From Acidiphilium multivorum AIU301 (GTDB lineage Bacteria; Pseudomonadota; Alphaproteobacteria; Acetobacterales; Acetobacteraceae), in contig NC_015186.1 of assembly GCF_000202835.1 (NCBI RefSeq), positions 2,295,001 through 2,359,000 of the forward strand: 64,000 nt of DNA. Direction: 5' to 3'. Of the stretch, positions 18,327-29,756 are shown piece by piece. Each line of letters begins with the position of its first letter. Position 1 is the stretch's first letter. The translations under genes and the position numbers were made by a program. Below the pieces are notes generated by a model that saw only the letters and a program-made list of their open reading frames with translations, had not been told where the DNA came from and ran no database searches.

Positions 18327-18729
18327 GGGTTGTCTCCTGATTGGCATGAGGGAAGAGCGGCAGTTCGCCGCGATGCACGGCAATGCCGTGTTCAAGGCTG
18401 CGGGCAATCCGCCCCGCGAGCAGGACGAAACGATCGGCCGCGTCCGGCGGGCAGTGTTCCCGCGCGGTTTCCGCCCACAGTTCCATCCATCTTCCGAAAT
18501 GCGCGGCCTCGATGGGCAGCGGCGCGTGCGCCTGCATCGGCGTGCCGCTGTAGCGGCCGCTCATCAGCGCGACAGAGGACCAGAACGCGCACATGCGGCC
18601 GAGATGACGATCCCAGTCATGCACCTTCGCCTCGAAGACGGGGCCGATGAGCGGGTCGCGCCTCGCCGCCCCATAGAAGGCATGCACCTGCCGTTCGATC
18701 ATCGCTTCGTCGATTCCGCTGTCCTGCAT
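18310..18729 (-). CDS. Group III truncated hemoglobin
   Basis: Small heme protein of 139 residues, of the trHb III type linked to nitric oxide and nitrosative stress. It has the pattern VHAFYGAARRDPLIGPVFEA, WDRHLGRMCAFWSSVALMSGRY, and the proximal-His segment IEAAHFGRWMELWAETARE. It starts at ATG 18729, about 94 bases from divergent nsrR, with an NsrR-like palindrome between. It overlaps the RIC gene by 17 bases. It heads the leftward globin-RIC-fdxA-hemJ unit. Confidence 0.92.
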   Translation of the reverse strand: MQDSGIDEAMIERQVHAFYGAARRDPLIGPVFEAKVHDWDRHLGRMCAFWSSVALMSGRYSGTPMQAHAPLPIEAAHFGRWMELWAETAREHCPPDAADRFVLLAGRIARSLEHGIAVHRGELPLFPHANQETTHVRAD

Positions 18730-18753
18730 GGCTACTCCGTCAGCCGGCTATAT

Positions 18754-18795
18754 ACGCATTTCATATGCGTAAAATGCTCCGCCCAAATACGCATT
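18754..18795. promoter_or_regulatory. NsrR-like operator between the globin gene and nsrR
   Basis: A perfect inverted repeat ACGCAT-TTCAT-ATGCGT spans 18754-18770, flanked by TAT and AAA, matching the general AT-rich ATGCAT-like NsrR palindrome. A second ACGCATT half-site lies at about 18789-18795 nearer nsrR. The position in the 93-base divergent gap suits repression of both directions. NsrR identity of the adjacent regulator supports the call. Confidence 0.7.
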
Positions 18796-18822
18796 GTCAA
18801 TACCTGATAAGCGGACTAATAT

Positions 18823-19242
18823 ATGTTTGTGACGCTGACCAACTATACGGATTACGGGCTGCGCGCCCTCATGCTGCTCGCGATCGAGCCTGACCGGGTT
18901 CAATCGACGTCCGCACTTGCCACCCGCCTCGACGTATCACGCCATCATCTCGCGAAAATCCTGATGGATCTCGTGGCCGGCGGCTACCTCCTCAGTTCCC
19001 GCGGGCCCACCGGCGGCGTCCGCCTCGCGAAGCCGCCCGGGCAGATCCGCATCGGAGACGTGGTCCGCTATCTCGAACGCGATCAGGCCATGGTCGAATG
19101 CTTCCGCGCCGATGGCGGGCAGTGCAATCTGCTGCCGGCCTGTCGGCTGCGGCAGACGCTCAACCGGGCGAAAGACGCCTTCATCGAGACGCTCAACGGA
19201 AAATCCCTGGCCGACATGTCGCCGGTGCCGGCCAACCGCTAA
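18823..19242 (+). CDS. nsrR: Rrf2-family nitric oxide-sensing repressor NsrR
   Basis: Iron-sulfur transcription repressor of 139 residues. The winged helix (LTNYTDYGLRALMLLA, VSRHHLAKILMDLVAGGYL, SRGPTGGVRLAK) and the cluster cysteines C93, C101 and C107 (ECFRADGGQCNLLPACRL) fit NsrR better than IscR, whose cysteine spacing is shorter. The divergent operon encodes NO-defence proteins, which agrees. Start ATG 18823 (MFVTLTNYTDY). Nitric oxide damage to the cluster would release repression of the divergent genes. Confidence 0.93.
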   Translation: MFVTLTNYTDYGLRALMLLAIEPDRVQSTSALATRLDVSRHHLAKILMDLVAGGYLLSSRGPTGGVRLAKPPGQIRIGDVVRYLERDQAMVECFRADGGQCNLLPACRLRQTLNRAKDAFIETLNGKSLADMSPVPANR

Positions 19243-19363
19243 TTCGGCGGGCCCGCAACCGGCGAGCATTGTCGCCGTTCCGGCAGGCCCCGCCACGCTC
19301 ATGGCGCACGCCCACGATGATCAGGAACCGGCCGGCCTCGGCAAGGATCGTCCGCGCGCCGAT

Positions 19364-21088
19364 CTATCCCGCTTTCCGTGCCTTGCCGCCGCGGCGGGGC
19401 GGCGCGTGAGCTTTGATCCGGGACGGGGATTTCCTGAACCGGCCTTCCTTCCTGCCGCGACCGAAATCCTCCGCTGCCGTGCCGGGTTGGTGGCCCGCCG
19501 GTTCGATCCGCATCTCGGAATTGGTGCCGGCACCGATGGCGGCGGCAAAGGCGTCGGCCACATCGGCGCCGATTTCAAACCGCGTCTCGTGATCGAAGAT
19601 GCGGATCGCCCCGATATCGCGCTTGGTGACGCCGCCGACCCGGCAGATCGCCGGCAGCAGCCATTTCGGATCGGCCTTCTTGCGGCGACCGACATCGCAC
19701 CGGAACCATACCATGGCCCGCCCGTCCTCTGCGCCCGCGGCGCGACGGGCCGCCGGACGGGGGAGGACTTCAGGCTGCGGCGCGATCTCCTCCGGCGCCG
19801 GCAGGCGGGCGCGATACAGGCGGATCAGCGCCGTTGCGACAACATCGGCCGACCGGTTCGCAAGCAGTTCACGCGCCAGGGCGATCTCCTCATCGAGCGG
19901 CGCCTCGGTCAGCACCGGATCGGTCAGCAGCCGCGCATGGTCGCGGGCGCGGATGGCCTCGGCTGTCGGAGGGGCCTCCCAGATCGCCCTGATATTCGCC
20001 GACGCAAGCAGAACCTCCGCCCGGCGCCGGCTTCTGTCGGGCACCATCAGCAGGCAGAGGCCCTTGCGTCCGGCGCGTCCGGTCCGGCCGCTGCGATGGA
20101 GCAGGGTCGCCTTGTTGGCCGGCAGGTCGGCGTGGATGACAAGGTCGAGATTGGGCAGGTCGAGTCCCCGCGCGGCGACGTCGGTGGCGATGCAGACGCG
20201 GGCACGCCCGTCGCGCAGGGATTGCAGCGCGGCATTGCGTTCCGACTGGCTGAGCTCGCCGGACAGGGCGACGGCGGCGAAGCCGCGTTCCTGAAGCCGC
20301 CCGTAAAGCTGGCGCACGGACTCGCGGGTCGAGCAGAACACCAGGCAGCCGGCGCCCTCATGAAACCGCAGCAGGTTCACCAGCCCGTGCTCGACCTCGT
20401 GGGCGGCGATCCGGATCGCCCGATATTCGATATCGGCGTGCGGCTGGTTGCGCGCGACGGTGTCGATCCGCAACGCGTCGCGCTGGTATTGCCGCGCCAG
20501 CGCGGCGATCTCGCGCGCGATGGTGGCCGAGAACAGCAGCGTGCGGCGGTCCGCGGGAGACGCGCCGAGGATGAATTCGAGTTCGTCGCGAAAGCCGAGA
20601 TCGAGCATCTCGTCGGCCTCGTCGAGCACGACGACTCTGAGCCGGCCGAGATCGAGATGCCGGCGCTCGATATGGTCCTGCAGGCGGCCCGGTGTGCCGA
20701 CCACGATATGGCAACCGCCGGCGAGGGCGCGCTGTTCGCGCCGCGGGTCCATGCCGCCGACGCAGGAGACCACGCTCGCGCCGGTATGCTCGTAAAGCCA
20801 GGCGAGTTCGGCATGAACCTGGATGGCAAGCTCGCGGGTCGGCGCGATGATGAGCGCGAGCGGCGCGCCGGCCGGCGGCAGCACGTCCTCGTCCAGGATC
20901 GTGGCGGCGAAGGCCAGCCCGTAGGCGACCGTCTTGCCCGAGCCGGTCTGGGCCGAGACCAGGAGGTCGCGTCCTTCGGCCTCGGGTTCCAGCACGGCGC
21001 TCTGCACGGCGGTCGGGTCGGCATAACCGCGCGCCGCGAGCGCATGCTGGAGCGCGGGAGTCTCAACATAAAATGGCATGGGGCTCAT
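19364..21088 (-). CDS. DEAD-box ATP-dependent RNA helicase, DbpA/CsdA-like
   Basis: RNA helicase of about 574 residues acting on ribosome assembly or structured RNA. Motifs in order: Q-motif region (ALAARGYADPTAVQ), motif I AQTGSGKT, Ia PTRELAIQ, GTPGR, II VLDEADEML, III SAT, then IV-VI with ATDVAARGLDLP and HRSGRTGRAGRKG. After a variable region (about 375-465) there is a C-terminal DbpA-type RNA-binding fold (CRVGGVTKRDIGAIRIFDHETRFEI), and the protein ends in a basic tail. I start it at ATG 21088 (MSPMPFYVETPALQ); ATG 21079 is also possible. Monocistronic as far as visible. Confidence 0.9.
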   Translation of the reverse strand: MSPMPFYVETPALQHALAARGYADPTAVQSAVLEPEAEGRDLLVSAQTGSGKTVAYGLAFAATILDEDVLPPAGAPLALIIAPTRELAIQVHAELAWLYEHTGASVVSCVGGMDPRREQRALAGGCHIVVGTPGRLQDHIERRHLDLGRLRVVVLDEADEMLDLGFRDELEFILGASPADRRTLLFSATIAREIAALARQYQRDALRIDTVARNQPHADIEYRAIRIAAHEVEHGLVNLLRFHEGAGCLVFCSTRESVRQLYGRLQERGFAAVALSGELSQSERNAALQSLRDGRARVCIATDVAARGLDLPNLDLVIHADLPANKATLLHRSGRTGRAGRKGLCLLMVPDRSRRRAEVLLASANIRAIWEAPPTAEAIRARDHARLLTDPVLTEAPLDEEIALARELLANRSADVVATALIRLYRARLPAPEEIAPQPEVLPRPAARRAAGAEDGRAMVWFRCDVGRRKKADPKWLLPAICRVGGVTKRDIGAIRIFDHETRFEIGADVADAFAAAIGAGTNSEMRIEPAGHQPGTAAEDFGRGRKEGRFRKSPSRIKAHAPPRRGGKARKAG

Positions 21089-21215
21089 TACCGCACCCGG
21101 CGGAAACGACCAACATGGCTGGCGCATACCGGCGCCGTCCCCCCACCGGGGCTGGGCCGGAACGCCCCTCGCCCGCCGGCGGATGACCGGTCGGCGGCCC
21201 TGATGCCGGCGATCG

Positions 21216-21872
21216 TCACCCGATGGCGAGAGGGGCGGCGGTCAGGCTGCGCACCTGTTCCGGCGTGACCCCTGGTGCCGCGTCGCGCAGCACGAACCCC
21301 GCCGGCGTGATGTCGATGACGGCAAGATCGGTATAGACGCGGGTGATCGAGCCCAGCGCGGTCAGCGGATAGGTGCAGCGCTCCACCAGCCGCGGCTCGC
21401 CCTCCCTCGTGCAGTGCTCCATCAGCACCCAGACCCGCGCCGCCCCGGCGCCGAGATCCATCGCCCCGCCCACCGCCGGCGCCACCCCTTTGCGCCCGAC
21501 TGACCAGTTGGCGAGATCGCCGTTCGCCGCCACCTGATACCCGCCGAGCACGCACAGATCGAGGTGCCGCCCGCGGATGATCGCGAAACTGTCCGCCTGC
21601 CCGACGATCGACGCCCCCGGACGCAGCGTCACCGGCTGCTTGCCCGCGTTGATCAGGAACGGGTCCTCCGCCCCCGCGTCCGGCGCCGGCCCCATCCCCA
21701 GGATGCCGTTCTCGGAATGGAAGATCACCTCCCGCTCCGCCGGCACATGGTTCGCCACCTGCGTCGGCAGCCCGATGCCGAGATTGACCACCCAGCCCTC
21801 GGGAATGTCCGCCGCCACCCGCGCGGCCATCTCCGCGCGCGACCAGCCCCGCCGCATCACCGTCCCCTCCAT
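21216..21872 (-). CDS. pcaJ: 3-oxoadipate CoA-transferase subunit B
   Basis: Beta subunit of the CoA transferase that activates 3-oxoadipate with succinyl-CoA. The 218-residue protein has GWVVNLGIGLPTQVANHVP and the catalytic-glutamate motif HSENGILGMGP, plus GGYQVAANGDLANW and VGGAMDLGAGA. It starts at ATG 21872, with TGATG overlap against pcaI. An acetoacetate CoA-transferase (ScoB/AtoA) has the same fold, so the pca assignment rests on adjacency to pcaF, pcaG and pcaH. It is the last gene of the leftward pob/pca run. Confidence 0.88.
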   Translation of the reverse strand: MEGTVMRRGWSRAEMAARVAADIPEGWVVNLGIGLPTQVANHVPAEREVIFHSENGILGMGPAPDAGAEDPFLINAGKQPVTLRPGASIVGQADSFAIIRGRHLDLCVLGGYQVAANGDLANWSVGRKGVAPAVGGAMDLGAGAARVWVLMEHCTREGEPRLVERCTYPLTALGSITRVYTDLAVIDITPAGFVLRDAAPGVTPEQVRSLTAAPLAIG

Positions 21873-22558
21873 CACGCCGCCTCCCCTTCCATCGGCTCCG
21901 TCACCAGCACCACCCGGTCGACGAACACGCCGGGCGTCACGATCCGGTCCGGATCCAGCGCGCCGAGCTCGACCCGCCGGTGCACGCTCGCCACCGTCAC
22001 CTTCGCCGCCCCCGCCATGATCTGGTTGAAGTTGCGCCCCGCCCGCCGGAACGTCAGGTTCCCCCACCGGTCCGCCGCCCAGGCCTCGATCAGCGCGAAA
22101 TCCGCCTCGATCGCGTATTCCAGCACGCAGTCCCGCCCGTTGATCCGCCGCGTCTCCTTCCCCGCCGCGAGCTCCGTCCCCGCCGAGGTCGGCGTGAAGA
22201 AGGCCGGAATCCCGGCATTCGCGGCGCGGATCCGCTCCGCCAGCGTGCCCTGCGGCACCAGTTCCAGCTCGATCTTCCCCGCCTCGTACAGCTCGTCGAA
22301 CGCCGTCCGCCGGCTCGCCCGCGGATAGGAGCAGATCACCCTGGCAATCGCCCCGCGCTCGATCAGCTTCGGCATCCCGCCGAAATCCCCGCCCGCGTTG
22401 TTGGCGATCAGCGTCAGCCCCCGCAGGTTGCGCGCCGCCAGCGCGTCGACCAGCGCGTTCGGCTGCCCCACCGCGCCGAACCCGCCCACCATGATCGCGG
22501 CGCCATCGCCGATCCCCTCCAGCGCCGCCTCGACCGAGGCCACGAACTTGTCGATCAT
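21872..22558 (-). CDS. pcaI: 3-oxoadipate CoA-transferase subunit A
   Basis: Alpha subunit partner of PcaJ, 228 residues. It begins MIDKFVASVEAALEGIGDGA and contains the CoA-transferase I signature (IMVGGFGAVGQPNALVDAL), NNAGGDFGGMPKLIERG, and ELVPQGTLAERIRAANAGIPAFFTPTSAGTE. The stop overlaps the pcaJ start; pcaF ends four bases upstream. Substrate specificity is inferred from the operon. Confidence 0.9.
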   Translation of the reverse strand: MIDKFVASVEAALEGIGDGAAIMVGGFGAVGQPNALVDALAARNLRGLTLIANNAGGDFGGMPKLIERGAIARVICSYPRASRRTAFDELYEAGKIELELVPQGTLAERIRAANAGIPAFFTPTSAGTELAAGKETRRINGRDCVLEYAIEADFALIEAWAADRWGNLTFRRAGRNFNQIMAGAAKVTVASVHRRVELGALDPDRIVTPGVFVDRVVLVTEPMEGEAA

Positions 22559-22562
22559 CGCC

Positions 22563-23765
22563 TCACACCCGCTCGATCAGCACCGCGATGCCCTGGCCGA
22601 CACCGATGCACATCGTCGCGATCGCCAGCCTGCCGCCCCGCGCCTCCAGCGCCCGCAGTGCCGTGCCCGCCAGCCGCGCCCCCGACGCGCCCAGCGGATG
22701 CCCCAGCGCGATCGCCCCGCCATGCGGGTTGACCCGCGGGTCGTCATCCGCAAGCCCGAGATCCCGCGTCACCGCCAGCGCCTGCGCCGCGAAGGCCTCG
22801 TTCAGCTCGATCACGTCCACCGCGTCCAGCGAAACCCCGGTCCGCGCCAGCAGCTTCCTCACCGCCGGCGCCGGCCCCATGCCCATGATCCGCGGCGGCA
22901 CACCCGCCGTCGCCATGCCGACCACGCGCCCGCGCGGCGTCAGCCCATGCGCCTGCGCCGCCGCCGCCGAGGCGAGGATCAGCGCCGCCGCCCCGTCATT
23001 CACCCCCGACGCATTGCCCGCCGTCACCGTGCCGGGCTCGCGGAACGGCGTGCTCAGCCTGGCCAGCCCCTCCAGCGTCGTCTCCGGCCGCGGATGCTCG
23101 TCGGTGTCGACCACCGTGTCACCCTTGCGGCCGCGAATGGTCACCGGGGTGATCTCGCCGGCGAAGAAGCCGGCCTCGGCCGCCACCTGGCACTTGCGCT
23201 GGCTCGCCAGCGCGAACCCGTCCTGGTCCGCCCGCGAGATGTTGAAATCGGCGGCGACGTTCTCCGCCGTCTCCGGCATCGCGTCGACCCCGTATTGCGC
23301 CTTCATCAGCGGGTTGACGAAGCGCCAGCCGATCGTCGTGTCATACACCGCGTTCGACCGGTCGAACGCCGCCCCGGCCTTCGGCATCACGAAGGGCGCG
23401 CGGGTCATGCTCTCCACCCCGCCGGCGATCGCCACCCCCGCCTCGCCCAGCCGGATCGCCCGCGCCGCACTCCCCACCGCATCCAGCCCGGAGCCGCACA
23501 GCCGGTTGACCGTCGCCCCCGGCACGCTCTCCGGCAGCCCCGCCAGCAGCAGCGCCATCCGCGCCACGTTCCGGTTGTCCTCGCCCGCCTGGTTCGCACA
23601 GCCGAACAGCACCTCGTCCACCGCCGCCGGATCGAGCCCCGCCGCCCGCGCCATCACCCCGCGGATCGCCACCGCCGCCAGATCGTCCGCGCGAACCGCC
23701 GAAAGTGTCCCGCCATAACGCCCAAACGGCGTCCGCACATACTCGCAAATAAAGGCCTCGGTCAT
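22563..23765 (-). CDS. pcaF: 3-oxoadipyl-CoA thiolase
   Basis: Thiolase splitting 3-oxoadipyl-CoA into succinyl-CoA and acetyl-CoA, the last beta-ketoadipate step. The 400-residue protein starts [19 protein letters not shown] (ATG 23765). The active-site cysteine is in [17 protein letters not shown]; the other catalytic motifs are [14 protein letters not shown] and [11 protein letters not shown], with NEAFAAQ for the histidine loop partner. The N-terminus and the operon favour PcaF over acetoacetyl-CoA thiolase. Confidence 0.93.
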   Translation of the reverse strand: MTEAFICEYVRTPFGRYGGTLSAVRADDLAAVAIRGVMARAAGLDPAAVDEVLFGCANQAGEDNRNVARMALLLAGLPESVPGATVNRLCGSGLDAVGSAARAIRLGEAGVAIAGGVESMTRAPFVMPKAGAAFDRSNAVYDTTIGWRFVNPLMKAQYGVDAMPETAENVAADFNISRADQDGFALASQRKCQVAAEAGFFAGEITPVTIRGRKGDTVVDTDEHPRPETTLEGLARLSTPFREPGTVTAGNASGVNDGAAALILASAAAAQAHGLTPRGRVVGMATAGVPPRIMGMGPAPAVRKLLARTGVSLDAVDVIELNEAFAAQALAVTRDLGLADDDPRVNPHGGAIALGHPLGASGARLAGTALRALEARGGRLAIATMCIGVGQGIAVLIERV

Positions 23766-23785
23766 GGATGCGCTGCTTCCCTTGT

Positions 23786-24307
23786 TCAAAAGTCCAGAAA
23801 TACCGTCTCGCCCTCGCCCTGCAGCACGATGTCGCGCCGCCAGACGCCGGGCGAGGTCTCATCCGCCACCAGCGTGTCGCGCCGCGCCGCCGGCACCAGG
23901 CTCAGCACCGGGTCGGTCGCGTTCAGCGCATCCCCGGCGAAATAGATCCGCGTGAAAAGCGGCCGCAGCAGGCCGCGCGCATGCAGCGCCAGGCCGCAAT
24001 GCGGCGCCTGCTGCGCGTTCGCCCCGCGCGGCCCGGGCAGCGGGCCCGGCATCACGGTGGCGAAGCGGAACCGGCCCTCCGCATCCGCCGCCACCCGGCC
24101 ATAGCCGGGAAACACCGCATCCCGCGCGGGCGAGGCCTGGAACAGCTCCACGGCCGCGTCGGCCACCGCCGCCCCCGCGCCATCGGTGATCCTTCCCTCG
24201 ATCACGATCCGCGCGCCGGCGGCGCCGAACCGCGTCAGATCCCACCAGTCCGGCTGGTCGATCAGGTGCCAGAACGGCCCGATCGTCTGCTGCGCCGACA
24301 TCTCCAT
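23786..24307 (-). CDS. pcaG: Protocatechuate 3,4-dioxygenase alpha subunit
   Basis: Non-catalytic subunit of the intradiol ring-cleavage dioxygenase. The 173-residue protein begins [19 protein letters not shown] and shows the intradiol beta-sandwich pattern [66 protein letters not shown]. It lies three bases after pcaH. It lacks the Tyr/His iron ligands, as expected for the alpha chain. Confidence 0.93.
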   Translation of the reverse strand: MEMSAQQTIGPFWHLIDQPDWWDLTRFGAAGARIVIEGRITDGAGAAVADAAVELFQASPARDAVFPGYGRVAADAEGRFRFATVMPGPLPGPRGANAQQAPHCGLALHARGLLRPLFTRIYFAGDALNATDPVLSLVPAARRDTLVADETSPGVWRRDIVLQGEGETVFLDF

Positions 24308-24310
24308 CCC

Positions 24311-25015
24311 TCACCCCTCCATCGGCGTGGCGGCGCGGCCGCGCAGCACGATGTCGAACCGATAGCCGAGCGCCCGCCCCGGCTCGGTGACGCCGATATC
24401 GAACGCCGCCACCAGCCGCGCCCGCGCCGCCGCGTCCGGCACCGCGTGGAAGATCGGGTCGAGTTCAAGCAACGGGTCGCCGGGGAAATACATCTGCGTG
24501 ATCAGACGCGCGGCGAACCCGGCGCCGAACAGCGAGAAATGGATGTGATTCGGCCGCCACGCATTGGCGTGGTTCCCCCAGGGATAGGCGCCCGGCTTGA
24601 CCGTAACGAAGCGGTAGCGCCCCTCGTCATCGGTGAATACGCGCCCGGCGCCGCGGAAATGCGGGTCGAGCGGCGCGTCATGCGTATCGCCCTTGTGGTT
24701 GTAGCGCCCCGCGGCATTCGCCTGCCAGATCTCGACCATGCTGCGCGGCACCGGCCGCCCGGCCTCGTCCAGCACCCGCCCGGTGACGATGATCCGCTCG
24801 CCCATCGCCTCGTGCCCGTCATTCACGGCGAGATTGTCGGTCGGCGCGAAGCGCGATGGCTCGAAGACCGGCCCGGTCGTCTCGGTCAGCGTCTGCGGAA
24901 TCGCCACCGGCATCTCGCGCGGCGCGCGCAGCGCCGTGCTGCGATAATCCGGCGCCGAGAGCGGCGGCTGCGCGCTGCGCGACGGCGCAATCCCGTCGGC
25001 TTCGGTCTCGTTCAT
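24311..25015 (-). CDS. pcaH: Protocatechuate 3,4-dioxygenase beta subunit
   Basis: Iron-bearing catalytic subunit that cleaves protocatechuate to 3-carboxy-cis,cis-muconate. It is 234 residues from ATG 25015, overlapping the pobA stop. The iron ligands are visible: Tyr in GRYNHKGDTHDAP, Tyr in VKPGAYPWGNH, and the His pair in WRPNHIHFSLFG. The PROSITE-like signature IIVTGRVLDEAGRPVPRSMV is also present. pcaB, pcaC and pcaD, which would carry the product on to 3-oxoadipate, are not in this window. Confidence 0.95.
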   Translation of the reverse strand: MNETEADGIAPSRSAQPPLSAPDYRSTALRAPREMPVAIPQTLTETTGPVFEPSRFAPTDNLAVNDGHEAMGERIIVTGRVLDEAGRPVPRSMVEIWQANAAGRYNHKGDTHDAPLDPHFRGAGRVFTDDEGRYRFVTVKPGAYPWGNHANAWRPNHIHFSLFGAGFAARLITQMYFPGDPLLELDPIFHAVPDAAARARLVAAFDIGVTEPGRALGYRFDIVLRGRAATPMEG

Positions 25016-26208
25016 GGCACCCCCTCCGGCGCGGCGAAGGGCAGGCCGACATAATTCTCGGCCAGCGCGGTCTGCCCCGCCTCCGACTGCGTATAATACT
25101 CCAGCTCGGCGTGCTGCATCCGCCGGTCGAACCCGGTATGCGTGTCGAACCGGTGCATCATCGAGGTCATCCACCAGGAGAACCGCTCGACCTTCCACAC
25201 CCGGTCCAGCGCCGCCGCGCCATAGCCGGCGAGCGCGCCCGCCTCGCCCCGCGCCCAGCGGACGATGGCGCCGGCCAGCAGCGCGGCATCGGCGATCGCG
25301 GCGTTCAGTCCTTTTGCTCCGGTCGGCGGCACGATATGCGCGGCATCGCCGGCGAGGAACAGCCGCCCCGCCTGCATCGGCTCGACGACATAGGAGCGCA
25401 TCGCCGTGATCCCCTTCTGGATCACCGGCCCGGTGTTCAGGCTGAACCCCGGATGATCGAGCCGGCGCGCCAGCTCGTCCCAGATCCGCTGGTCCGGCCA
25501 GTCCTCCAGCCGCTCCTCCATGCCGCACTGGATATAGAGCCGGCTGACCGTAGCCGACCGCATCGACAGCAGCGCGAACCCGTTCGGATGATTGGCGTAG
25601 ATCAGCTCGTCCTTCGAGGGCGGCGCTTCCGCGAGAATGCCGAGCCAGCCGAACGGATAGACCCGGTCGTATTCGCGCGCCGCCGCCGCCGGCAGCGCGG
25701 CGCGGCCGGCGCCATGAAACCCGTCGCAGGCGGCGACGATATCGCAGTCGAGGCGGTGCTCGGCGCCGTCATGCCGATAGACGATCGCCGGCCGCGCCGT
25801 CCCGATCCCCTCGATCGCCGCGCATTCCGCCTCGAAGACGATCGGCAGCCCCGCCGCCACCCGCGCCCCGATCAGGTCGCGCACCACCTCGTGCTGGCTG
25901 TAGAGCATCACATGGCGGCCGGTCAGCCGCGCGAAATCGATCCGGTGCAGCGCGCCGTCGAACAGCAGGTTGGTGCCGTCATGGCGAAAGCCGATCGTGT
26001 CCATCCGCGCCCCAAGCCCGGTCGCGCGGAGCAGTTCGGCCACGTCGTGTTCAAGGATTCCGGCGCGGATCCGATGCTCGACATGATGGCGGGACTGCCG
26101 CTCCAGCACGACGCTGTCGATCCTCGCCCGGGCCAGCAGATGCGCGAGGATCAGCCCCGCCGGCCCCGCGCCGATGATGCCGACCCTCGTCCTCGTTTCC
26201 ATCGCCAT
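25012..26208 (-). CDS. pobA: 4-hydroxybenzoate 3-monooxygenase
   Basis: FAD/NAD(P)H flavoprotein converting 4-hydroxybenzoate to protocatechuate. The 398-residue protein has the dinucleotide motif GIIGAGPAGLILAHLL, the DG region (CDIVAACDGFHGAGRAAL), and the FAD-binding GDAAHIVPPTGAKGLNAAIAD. Further matches are RAGILEHDVAELL, RIDFARLTGRHVMLYSQHEV and the C-terminal EYYTQSEAGQTALAENYVGLP, all typical of PobA. It starts at ATG 26208 and appears to be the first gene of pobA-pcaH-pcaG-pcaF-pcaI-pcaJ, all overlapping or within about 20 bases of each other. Confidence 0.95.
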   Translation of the reverse strand: MAMETRTRVGIIGAGPAGLILAHLLARARIDSVVLERQSRHHVEHRIRAGILEHDVAELLRATGLGARMDTIGFRHDGTNLLFDGALHRIDFARLTGRHVMLYSQHEVVRDLIGARVAAGLPIVFEAECAAIEGIGTARPAIVYRHDGAEHRLDCDIVAACDGFHGAGRAALPAAAAREYDRVYPFGWLGILAEAPPSKDELIYANHPNGFALLSMRSATVSRLYIQCGMEERLEDWPDQRIWDELARRLDHPGFSLNTGPVIQKGITAMRSYVVEPMQAGRLFLAGDAAHIVPPTGAKGLNAAIADAALLAGAIVRWARGEAGALAGYGAAALDRVWKVERFSWWMTSMMHRFDTHTGFDRRMQHAELEYYTQSEAGQTALAENYVGLPFAAPEGVP

Positions 26209-28697
<2,489 letters not shown>

Positions 28698-28710
28698 CCG
28701 CCTGCCCCGA

Positions 28711-28736
28711 CCGGCCGGATGCCCGCATCCGGCCGG
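28711..28736. terminator. Convergent terminator hairpin between katG and the ABC permease gene
   Basis: CCGGCCGGATGC, a two-base loop, GCATCCGGCCGG: a perfect 12-base stem between converging genes. The T-run is short on the plus side (CGGCTTTCAG), so it may act in both directions weakly or with Rho. Confidence 0.65.
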
Positions 28737-28747
28737 CGGCTTTCAGC

Positions 28748-29740
28748 TCAGCGCAGCCGCCGCCGCAGATTGTCGACATAGACGGCGCCGACCACCACGA
28801 TGCCGAGAATCACCTGCTCGACATAGGGTGAAATCCCCGCCAGCTGCGTGCCGTTCTTCAGGATCGTCATCAGCAGCGCGCCGAGGATGCTGCCGAGGAT
28901 CGTCCCCACCCCGCCGAACAGCGACCCGCCGCCGATCACCACCGCGGCGATCGCATAGAGTTCGTAATTCGCCCCCGAGGTCGGCTGCGCCGCCGCCGTG
29001 TAGGCAAGATAGATCACGCCGGCGAGCGACGAGACGATCCCGCCGAACACATAGACCAGCAGCAGATGCCGCGGCACGTTGATGCCCACCCGGCGCGCCG
29101 CCTCGGCATTGCTGCCGATCGCCAGCGTGTAGCGGCCGAACCGCGTCTTGTTCAGCAGATAGGCAGAGAACAGCGCGAGCAGCACCGCGATCCACGCCAT
29201 GTTGGGAAAGCCCAGCACGGTGCCTTGCGAAATCTCCTGGAACCCGTTCGGCAGGCCGAACACCGGCGTGCCGTTGGTGGTCAGCAGCGCCGCGCCGAGT
29301 GCGACCGCGAGCATGCCCAGCGTCGCGATGAAGGGCGGCACGCCAAGCACGACCACCGACAGTCCGATGATCGCGCCGATCACCGCCCCCAGCGCCAGCG
29401 TCAGCACGATCGCCACCCCGGACGACATGTGCGCATCGACGATCGCGATCGCGCAGATCATCGACGACAGCGCGACCACCGAGCCCTGCGAGATGTCGAT
29501 CCCGGCGGTCGCGATGATGAAGGTCTGCCCCGTCGCCAGGATCGCGATCACCGCGACCTGCTGGGCGATGTGGAACCAGTTTCCCCCGCTCAGGAAGCGG
29601 GGGTTCAGCACGCCGAACGCGACGACCAGCACCACGATGCTGATCAGCGCGAAGGCGATCTGGCGGACGAAGCGCCACAGCATGCGCCCGCGCGGAATGG
29701 TCTCGACGTCGAGCGCGGCTGTTCGTGCCTGCTGGTCCAT
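28748..29740 (-). CDS. Sugar ABC transporter permease (RbsC/FrcC type)
   Basis: Inner-membrane permease of 330 residues with about eight to ten hydrophobic segments, of the ribose/fructose/inositol (CUT2) family. It shows the family sequence TAGIDISQGSVVALSSM, LGMLAVALGAALL and the EAA-like loop SNAEAARRVGINV, then IAAVVIGGGSLFGGVGTILGSILGALLM. It starts at ATG 29740, 16 bases after the binding-protein gene. It forms a unit ATPase-binding protein-permease transcribed leftward. Confidence 0.9.
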   Translation of the reverse strand: MDQQARTAALDVETIPRGRMLWRFVRQIAFALISIVVLVVAFGVLNPRFLSGGNWFHIAQQVAVIAILATGQTFIIATAGIDISQGSVVALSSMICAIAIVDAHMSSGVAIVLTLALGAVIGAIIGLSVVVLGVPPFIATLGMLAVALGAALLTTNGTPVFGLPNGFQEISQGTVLGFPNMAWIAVLLALFSAYLLNKTRFGRYTLAIGSNAEAARRVGINVPRHLLLVYVFGGIVSSLAGVIYLAYTAAAQPTSGANYELYAIAAVVIGGGSLFGGVGTILGSILGALLMTILKNGTQLAGISPYVEQVILGIVVVGAVYVDNLRRRLR

Positions 29741-29756
29741 CGTCCGCCAGTCTCCC

